Below are positions 58,351-64,000 of a stretch of DNA of 64,000 nt, piece after piece; positions within the stretch are counted from its first letter, which is position 1; every line of letters starts with the position of its first letter. The position numbers and the translations under genes were made by a program. The notes beneath the pieces were generated by a model. It was given only the letters and a program-made list of their open reading frames with translations, was not told where the DNA came from and made no database searches. Source of the stretch: an uncultured Mycoplasma sp. (lineage in GTDB: Bacteria > Bacillota_I > Bacilli_A > Mycoplasmatales > Mycoplasmoidaceae); the NCBI GenBank assembly GCA_947648205.1, contig CANSNC010000002.1, positions 1 through 64,000 of the forward strand. Direction: 5' to 3'.

Positions 58351-59530
58351 ATTTGAATTATTAATGCCAGCTGGCAATATTGAAAAGGGAATATATGCTT
58401 TTGAATATGGAGCTGATGCTATTTATATTGGACCAAAAGCATATTCATTGCGTGCACGAAGTTCAAATTTTGATATTGATGAAATTAAACAAATTGTTGA
58501 ATATGCACATAGTATCAATAAAAAGGTTTATGTTGTATTGAATATTATCTGTCATAATGCTCATTTAAGTGGATTTGAATATTTTTTCAAACAAATAAAT
58601 GAAATTGGTGTAGATGCTGCAATAGTTGCAGATCCTTTTATTTTTAATAAGATTAAAGAAATAAATCCTAATTTTGATTTGCATATATCAACTCAGCAAT
58701 CTATTTGCAATTCAAAAGCTGCTATGTTTTGAAAAAATAATGGTGCAACTAGAATTGTTTTAGGAAGAGAAACTTCTTGTGTTGAATTAAAAATGTTATT
58801 AGAATCAATTAAAAATGAAATTGAAATTGAATATTTTATTCATGGTGCTGTTTGTATTTCATACTCTGGTAGATGCATGATGTCCAATAATTTTTCATCA
58901 AGAGATGCTAATGTTGGAGGGTGTGCTCAATCATGTAGATGAAATTATAATATTTTAGATTTTGATACAGACAATAAATATTTTACAATGTCAGCAAAAG
59001 ACATGTCTTTATTTGATGATATGAAAGAACTTATGAAATTAAATGTAGCATCTTTTAAAGTTGAAGGAAGGATGAAATCACTTCATTATGTTTCCACTAT
59101 TGCAGCTTGCTATAAACAATTAATTGATAATATTTCAAATAATAAATTTTATGACCATATATATTTAAAAGAGCAACTTTTAAAAGCTGAAAATCGTTTA
59201 ACAGATAATGCGTGATTTGATAAAAATCCAAATGAAAATAAGATGTTATATCATGAAGAAGAAAGAGATTTGAATCAAATTTTTGCTTTTACCTTTATTG
59301 AAAAAATTGATGACTATCATTACAAAATTTTATCTAAAAATTATATTACTATAAATGATCAATTTGAATTATTAATGCCAAATATGAAAAATGTAATTTT
59401 TAGTTTAAATCAAATTAAAAATAAAAATAATGAATTAGTTAATATTATAAACACCCCAATGGAACATTTTGTTATAAAAACAAATATATTGTTACCTGAA
59501 TGAAAAAATAAAATTGTAAGAAAAATATAG
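58340..59530 (+). CDS. Peptidase-U32-family tRNA hydroxylation protein (TrhP-like)
   Basis: The 396-aa protein begins FELLMPAGNIEKGIYAFEYGADAIY, the U32 N-terminal signature. It continues with IHGAVCISYSGRCMMSN, cysteines in GGCAQSCRW, and SAKDMSLFDDMKELM with SFKVEGRMKSLHYVS. Members such as TrhP1/TrhP2 carry out prephenate-dependent 5-hydroxylation of U34 in tRNA; older annotations call them collagenase-like proteases. AAAGAGGAAAAA before the ATG lies inside the preceding gene. With the fused upstream protein it reproduces the Bacillus yrrM-yrrN-yrrO set. Confidence 0.9.
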
Positions 59531-59543
59531 ATATCATAAACAA

Positions 59544-59576
59544 AAAAGAGTGCATAAATTGCACTCTTTTGTTTTT
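59544..59576. terminator. Bidirectional terminator between the trhP-like gene and the tRNA cluster
   Basis: AAAAGAGTGC and GCACTCTTTT form a 10-bp stem around a 7-nt loop, with A and T runs on the two sides, between converging transcripts. Confidence 0.88.
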
Positions 59577-59588
59577 AATAATTTTAAA

Positions 59589-59664
<76 letters not shown>

Positions 59665-59670
59665 ATATAA

Positions 59671-59746
59671 TGGCGGTCCTGACGGGAGTCAAACCCGCGA
59701 TCTCCTCTGTGACAGAGAGGCATGTTAATCACTACACCACAGAACC
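59671..59746 (-). tRNA. tRNA-Asp (anticodon GTC)
   Basis: The acceptor GGTTCTG pairs with CAGGACC with one G-T pair. The anticodon loop is CTGTCAC, the discriminator is G and CCA is encoded. Confidence 0.95.
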
Positions 59747-59748
59747 AT

Positions 59749-59824
59749 TGGTTGCGGGAGTGGGACTCGAACCCACGACCTCCAGATTATGAGCCTGACG
59801 AGCTACCAACTGCTCTATCCCGCG
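59749..59824 (-). tRNA. Initiator tRNA-Met (anticodon CAT)
   Basis: The first base C faces A at position 72, the unpaired acceptor end typical of initiator tRNA. The GAGCAGTTGGTAGCTCGTC D-arm region and the CTCATAA anticodon loop agree. CCA is encoded. Confidence 0.92.
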
Positions 59825-59841
59825 ACAATTTAATTTTAATA

Positions 59842-59934
59842 TGGCGGATGATGAGGGATTCGAACCCCCGCGCACCTTTCAGCACCTTTCGGTTTTCAAG
59901 ACCGATCCCTTCAACCAGGCTTGGGTAATCATCC
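59842..59934 (-). tRNA. tRNA-Ser (anticodon TGA)
   Basis: The acceptor GGATGAT pairs with ATCATCC. It has a long variable arm, the anticodon loop CTTGAAA, discriminator G and an encoded CCA. Confidence 0.95.
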
Positions 59935-59996
59935 ATAAGGAATATTGTAACATATATTATAGTTACAATACACATAATTATAATTTGATTTAAAAT

Positions 59997-60073
59997 TGGT
60001 GGAGCTAACAGGACTTGAACCTGTAACCTACCGATTATGAGTCGGGGGCTCTAACCAGTTGAGCTATAGCTCC
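59997..60073 (-). tRNA. tRNA with CAT anticodon (tRNA-Ile2 or elongator Met)
   Basis: The acceptor GGAGCTA pairs with TAGCTCC. The anticodon loop CTCATAA followed by TCGG resembles the AUA-reading tRNA-Ile whose C34 becomes lysidine, but an elongator tRNA-Met cannot be excluded from sequence reading alone. CCA is encoded. Confidence 0.85.
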
Positions 60074-60080
60074 ATATTAA

Positions 60081-60157
60081 TGGTGGCAAGAGTGGGACTC
60101 GAACCCACGACACCCCGGGTATGAGCCGAGTTCTCTAACCAACTGAGATATCTTGCC
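60081..60157 (-). tRNA. tRNA with CAT anticodon (probably elongator tRNA-Met)
   Basis: The acceptor GGCAAGA pairs with TCTTGCC. The anticodon loop CTCATAC with the CCGG stem resembles elongator tRNA-Met of Gram-positive relatives. CCA is encoded. Confidence 0.85.
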
Positions 60158-60163
60158 ATAATA

Positions 60164-60240
60164 TGGTCGGGAAGACAGGATTTGAACCTGCGACCCCTTG
60201 GTCCCAAACCAAGTGCTCTACCAAGCTAAGCTACTTCCCG
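60164..60240 (-). tRNA. tRNA-Pro (anticodon TGG)
   Basis: The acceptor CGGGAAG pairs with CTTCCCG. The anticodon loop is TTTGGGA and CCA is encoded. It is the substrate of ProRS encoded at 15979-17406. Confidence 0.95.
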
Positions 60241-60315
60241 AAATGTATTATTATAAAAAAAGAATGCACTCACTTATTTTATAATAATTTTGAATTTTTT
60301 TAAATCTTTTAAAAT

Positions 60316-60392
60316 TGGCGCACCCTATAGGAGTTGAACCCATAACCTTCTGGTCCGTAGCCAGACGCTCTATCCAATTGAGCTAAGGGTGC
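60316..60392 (-). tRNA. tRNA-Arg (anticodon ACG)
   Basis: The acceptor GCACCCT pairs with AGGGTGC. The anticodon loop is CTACGGA, the discriminator is G and CCA is encoded. Confidence 0.95.
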
Positions 60393-60395
60393 ATA

Positions 60396-60471
60396 TGGAG
60401 GTGCCTGTCAGATTCGAACTGACGATAAGGAGGTTGCAGCTCCTGGCCTTAACCAGCTTGGCGAAGGCACC
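60396..60471 (-). tRNA. tRNA-Cys (anticodon GCA)
   Basis: The acceptor GGTGCCT pairs with AGGCACC. The anticodon loop is CTGCAAC, with U discriminator as expected for tRNA-Cys and an encoded CCA. It is first in the leftward cluster; TATAAT occurs just upstream. Confidence 0.95.
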
Positions 60472-60571
60472 AATATTCTTTTTTAACTATATAATTATAT
60501 AACAAAGTTAAAGTATTTATAATCTTTATAAAAGAGATAGATTAAAATTATTATCTTTTAGGAGTAAATTT

Positions 60572-61498
60572 ATGAGTTTATTTGCCACAAAAATGTTATT
60601 TCTATGAAAGAAAAATGAGTTATATGGCTTTATTGATAGAAATAGAAATGAAGTTATTCCATGCATTCATGAATCTGTTAGCAAAATGATAAACAATTGT
60701 GTTTGACTTCTTAAAAAAGGTTTTTGAGTATTTAGTGATGATGAAAATAATATTATTATTGATAAAAAAATTAATGAATTAATAGACTATGATGGAAATT
60801 TATCTATTGTTAAAATAAAAAAAGATTATTTTATTATTGATCATGAATTAAGTAATAAATTTACTAAACTTAAAGAAAAAATTAACCCTATTTCAATTTG
60901 TGAAAATAATTTTATACTATCTAAAAAAAATAATAAATTTGGTTACATAAATAATAATGGAGATATATTAATAGATTTTTTATTTGATCAAGCTAATCAA
61001 TTTGTTAGTGAATATGCCAGTGTTAAAATAAAAAATAAATGAGGAGTAATAAATATAAAAGGAAATTTTGTTGTTGCTCCAAAATATGATTATATTAGTT
61101 ATGATTGTACTGGTTATATAAAAGTAATTTTAGATAATAAAAAATATTTTATTGATAAAAATGAAAATATTTATTTAGAAAATTTATTTAATAAATATTG
61201 TTTTCACAATTTTAGTGAACTTTTGGTTGGTTTTGAGTATAAGAATAAAAAAGGTTTTATGAATCAATTTTTTGAAATTGAAATATTAAAAAAATTTGAT
61301 GAAATCTCAGAATTTAAAAATGATTATTGCATTATTAAATATAAAGGGAAATATGGTGTTATTAATAAAAAATTTAAATGGGTTTTGAAACCAATTTATA
61401 AAAAAGTAATAGAGTTTGATGGGTTTAGTTTTTTTGTTATTAATAATAAAGATGAATATGATCATATTGGAGTAAATGGAAGTTCTATACTAAATTAA
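60572..61498 (+). CDS. WG (KWG) beta-repeat protein, 308 aa
   Basis: TTAGGAG precedes the ATG. The product is made of tandem units of about 40 residues of the WG type, with conserved G-(Y/V/F)-I-(D/N) cores: YGFIDRNRNEVIP, FGYINNNGDILID, WGVINIKGNFVVAPKYDYI and YGVINKKFKWVLKPIYKKV. There is no signal peptide or membrane segment, so it is probably cytoplasmic. WG repeats are thought to mediate protein binding, with unknown partners. Both TGA and one TGG encode Trp. It stands alone between a tRNA cluster and tatD. Confidence 0.82.
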
Positions 61499-61501
61499 AA
61501 A

Positions 61502-61536
61502 AAACAATAAATAACAATCTATTTATTGTTTATTTC
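61502..61536. terminator. Bidirectional hairpin between the WG-repeat gene and tatD
   Basis: AAACAATAAAT and ATTTATTGTTT form a perfect 11-bp stem with an 8-nt loop. The right arm overlaps the last codons and stop of tatD (stop at 61519-61521). Confidence 0.75.
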
Positions 61537-62331
61537 TATTTGAAAAAAATCTATAGAATTTTTTAATAATATTTTTCTAACCTCTTCCTCATCAATTGAT
61601 TTTATTTTTGCAATTTCTTTTACAACATATTGAACATAATGAGGTTTATTAATTTGACCTCTAAAAGGAACAGGTGTCAGAAATGGACAATCTGTTTCAG
61701 CAACCATATTTTCTAATGGTATTTCTTTAACAGCTTCATGTAGATTTTTAGCATTTTTGAATGTTACAATACCTGGTATTGATAAAATGTAATTTCTTTC
61801 CAAAAATTTTTTTGCAGATTCTAAGTTAGAACTAAAACAATGAATCATAACTTTTTGCAATTTATAATCCTTTAATATTTTTAATAAATCTTCATCTGCA
61901 TCTCTATTATGAATATTAATTGGAAGATTATATTTCACTGCTAAATCAAGTTGCTTTCTAAATAGTTCTTGTTGAAAATCTTTATCTATTTCACTCCCTT
62001 TGTAAATTGTGTAATAGTCTAAACCAATTTCTCCTAAACAAACAATTATATCTTTATTTTTAATTATTAAATCTTCAAGTTCTTTAATTGTTTCATTCAC
62101 TTTTCCTTTGTATTTTCATCCATCTGTTGGATGAATTCCAACACAAGCATAAATGATATTTTTATATTTTTGTGATAATTCAATTGACGACTTTGAAGTT
62201 TCAATATCAACTGCAATACAATTGATAATTACTTTTTCTTTTTTTAATTCTTCAATAATTGACTCAACATCAATATTGAATTCTTCAATATTTAAATGCG
62301 CATGAGTGTCATAATATTTTATATTTTTCAT
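61519..62331 (-). CDS. tatD: TatD-family metal-dependent hydrolase
   Basis: The 270-aa TIM-barrel protein has DTHAHLNIEEF (metal-binding His-x-His), GEIGLDYY, NIHNRDADEDLL, MIHCFSS and ETDCPFLTPVPFRGQINKP, the complete TatD signature. Such enzymes are Mg-dependent DNases/3'-5' exonucleases. A TGA-Trp at 62113-62115 joins the two halves (TDGWKYKG). The start lies 3 nt after the mnmE stop, so holB-mnmE-tatD form one operon, the order also known in Mycoplasma genitalium. Confidence 0.94.
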
Positions 62332-62334
62332 ATT

Positions 62335-63672
62335 TTATTTTCCCAAACAAAAATTTTTAAATAGGTCATCTAATATATCAAAATCTGAAGATTCTCCTAG
62401 GAATATTGCAAAATTTTTATATGCTTTTGTTATATCATGCAAAAGTACATCTAGTGGAATTTTATCTTTTGCAAATGATATGGATGTTGATAGAATTTCT
62501 TTTATATTTTTAATTTGATTAAGTTCATTATTTGACGAAATATATTGATTTTTATTTAAAACTGATGAATCTATTCTAAATGTTTGCTTCAAGTATTTTA
62601 ATAAGTTTTCAATATTATTTTTCTTAGCAGATATTTCTATGGCATTAGTAAGTTCTTTATTTTTATCATTTTTTAAATCAATTTTATTTTTAACAATAAC
62701 ATATTTTTTATTTTTTAGTTTTTTAATAATATCTTGTTCTTGAGCACTAATTTTTTTTGTAGAATCAATTAAAAAAATTATAAAATCAGCATCCTTAATA
62801 GTATTTAAAGATTTTTGAACTCCAATTTTTTCAATTTTATTTTTTGATTCTCTTATACCTGCTGTATCTATGAAGTTATAAAGAATGTCATCAATAATTA
62901 TTGAATCATTTACAATATCTCTTGTTGTTCCAGCAATATTTGATACAATGGCTTTATCTTTTTTTAAAAGAGAATTTAGCAATGATGATTTTCCAACATT
63001 TGGTTTTCCTATAATTGCCACATTTATCCCATTATAGATGTGTTTTACAGATTCATAATTATTGATTATTTGATTTAACATAACTACTATATCTTCAAGA
63101 TATTTTATATATGAATTATGATTAATAACCTCTACATCATCATATTCAGGATAATCAATATTTACCTCTATTTTACCTATCACATTGAATAATTTATTTT
63201 TAATTTCAAATAATTTATTAGAAGTTGAACTAGTTAAATTATTTATAGCTAATTTTGTTAATGATTCAGTTTTTGCATTGATTAAATTATTAATAGAATT
63301 TGCTTGCATCAAGCTTAATTTATTATTTAAAAATGCTCTTTTAGTAAATTCTCCAGATTCTGCAAGTCTTGCCCCATTCTTTAATAAAAGATTAATAATT
63401 TTATCAATTACAATTGGTCCTCCATGACAATTAATTTCAACGATGTCATCACCTGTAAAAGATCTTGGTGAAACAAACTTTACAAAAATTGCTTCATCAA
63501 TAATGTTTTTTTTGTCATAAATAAATAATTTTTGTACTGAATATCCTTTTTTAATAAGTTTATTATCAACAATTTTATTAACTATTTCATATGCCTTATC
63601 CCCATTTATTCTAATAATTGCAATTGCACTAGATAAATATGGAGTTGCAAGAGCTACAAAAGTATTGCTCAT
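62335..63672 (-). CDS. mnmE: tRNA modification GTPase MnmE
   Basis: The 445-aa protein has the N-terminal tetrahydrofolate-binding part (ATPYLSSAIAIIRING), the G domain with GKPNVGKSSLLNSLL, TTRDIVNDSI, DTAGIRES and NKID, and the C-terminal C-L-G-K with the catalytic Cys. With MnmG it modifies the 5 position of wobble U in tRNAs reading two-fold codon boxes, acting on the same tRNAs as MnmA. It starts 10 nt after the holB stop. No TGA codon is used. Confidence 0.97.
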   Translation of the reverse strand: MSNTFVALATPYLSSAIAIIRINGDKAYEIVNKIVDNKLIKKGYSVQKLFIYDKKNIIDEAIFVKFVSPRSFTGDDIVEINCHGGPIVIDKIINLLLKNGARLAESGEFTKRAFLNNKLSLMQANSINNLINAKTESLTKLAINNLTSSTSNKLFEIKNKLFNVIGKIEVNIDYPEYDDVEVINHNSYIKYLEDIVVMLNQIINNYESVKHIYNGINVAIIGKPNVGKSSLLNSLLKKDKAIVSNIAGTTRDIVNDSIIIDDILYNFIDTAGIRESKNKIEKIGVQKSLNTIKDADFIIFLIDSTKKISAQEQDIIKKLKNKKYVIVKNKIDLKNDKNKELTNAIEISAKKNNIENLLKYLKQTFRIDSSVLNKNQYISSNNELNQIKNIKEILSTSISFAKDKIPLDVLLHDITKAYKNFAIFLGESSDFDILDDLFKNFCLGK

Positions 63673-63682
63673 ATTTGCTCCT

Positions 63683-64000
63683 TTATGGTTTAAAAATTAT
63701 GTTTAATAATTCATTGAAAATAAGAGTTTTATTAATGTTAAATTTACATGTAGAAATTAAAGTAAATATTTTTTCTTTAATGCTATTTTCTCTCTTATAA
63801 GATATTAGATTAATTAAATTGATTATATTGTTATAATCTAATTTTTTAAATTCTGTTAATATTTCTTTTTGCAGAGGATAATTGTTCATTGAATTGCTTA
63901 TTTTTTTTGATATTTCTAATAAATTTAAATATTCTCCATTTTTAAAATTATCAATCATTTCATTATAATTAAAATAAACATTTATTAAATCATTGTGATA
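63683..64000 (-). CDS. holB: DNA polymerase III delta' subunit, C-terminal part (runs off the window)
   Basis: The frame is open to the window edge, so only the last 105 codons are seen, ending LIFNELLNIIFKP. The visible part is all-helical (YLNLLEISKKISNS, LQKEILTEFKKL), as in the collar domain of clamp-loader subunits, with no motif that proves the identity. The call rests on position: holB directly precedes mnmE and tatD in Mycoplasma genitalium (MG007-MG009). An internal ATG at 63958 is not needed as a start. Confidence 0.65.
   Translation of the reverse strand, partial: YHNDLINVYFNYNEMIDNFKNGEYLNLLEISKKISNSMNNYPLQKEILTEFKKLDYNNIINLINLISYKRENSIKEKIFTLISTCKFNINKTLIFNELLNIIFKP

Noticed and set aside
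59722..59975. Open frames across the leftward tRNA genes, on both strands
   Set aside because: Same reason; they are read through tRNA-Met, tRNA-Ser and neighbours.
60247..60288. 12-bp AT inverted repeat between tRNA-Pro and tRNA-Arg as a terminator
   Set aside because: The loop is long and no T run follows on the transcribed strand, so the nine tRNAs are more likely one transcript with an internal hairpin.

Overview
The window is from a Mollicute. It is very AT-rich, in-frame TGA codons must be read as tryptophan in nearly every gene, lipobox-bearing lipoproteins are abundant, there are no cell-wall genes, and gene order is typical of the pneumoniae group (holB-mnmE-tatD; mnmA-alaS-ruvX). 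A Malacoplasma-like species (M. iowae/M. penetrans relatives) is my best guess; this is inference, because no rRNA gene is present. All coordinates below use genetic code 4.

Layout. 1-2073: a small surface-lipoprotein family with a tandem duplication of about 1.03 kb. 2215-2292 (-): SRP RNA. 2375-13327: a HIT-family protein followed by three tandem paralogous lipoproteins of 1103-1191 residues. 13420-17406: an orphan small protein, a DEAD-box helicase, a YebC-type protein and prolyl-tRNA synthetase. 17471-18535 (-): nicotinate phosphoribosyltransferase. 18851-25836: a two-gene operon of giant surface/membrane proteins. 26010-26480: a structured RNA of unknown family with its own terminator. 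26587-30888: mnmA-alaS-ruvX. 31002-33100: a membrane protein pair and greA. 33160-33633: five tRNAs. 33705-37322: a lipoprotein, a metal-site-degenerate RNase J paralogue and a solitary HNH endonuclease (-). 37463-40207: CIRCE-controlled dnaK and an RpiR-like regulator. 40401-45300: an AT-rich accessory island of exported, hydrophobic-hairpin proteins, each followed by small membrane proteins. 45867-48935: a RavA/ViaA-like ATPase-VWA pair. 48944-55321: a nitroreductase, a membrane protein, two convergent ABC-2 exporters and ribF. 56029-59530: a choline-kinase-like protein, a fused TrmR-TrhP protein and a second TrhP-like protein. 59589-60471 (-): nine tRNAs. 60572-61498: a WG-repeat protein. 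61519-64000 (-): tatD, mnmE and the 3' end of holB.

How the genes fit together. A strong theme is tRNA biology: 14 tRNA genes, alaS, proS, and wobble-uridine enzymes of three kinds (MnmA thiolation, MnmE modification, and a TrhP/TrmR set for hydroxylation then methylation of U34). The second theme is the cell surface: four lipoprotein groups and two giant membrane proteins. The HIT protein beside the large lipoproteins recalls the hit (P60/P80/HinT) locus of other mycoplasmas.

Most interesting candidates: the exported-protein/membrane-protein island at 40401-45300, which looks like an undescribed effector-immunity arrangement and has a poly-A frameshift; the unidentified structured RNA at 26010-26480; and the TrmR-TrhP fusion at 56854-58350. 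No CRISPR array, insertion sequence, prophage or rRNA operon was seen.
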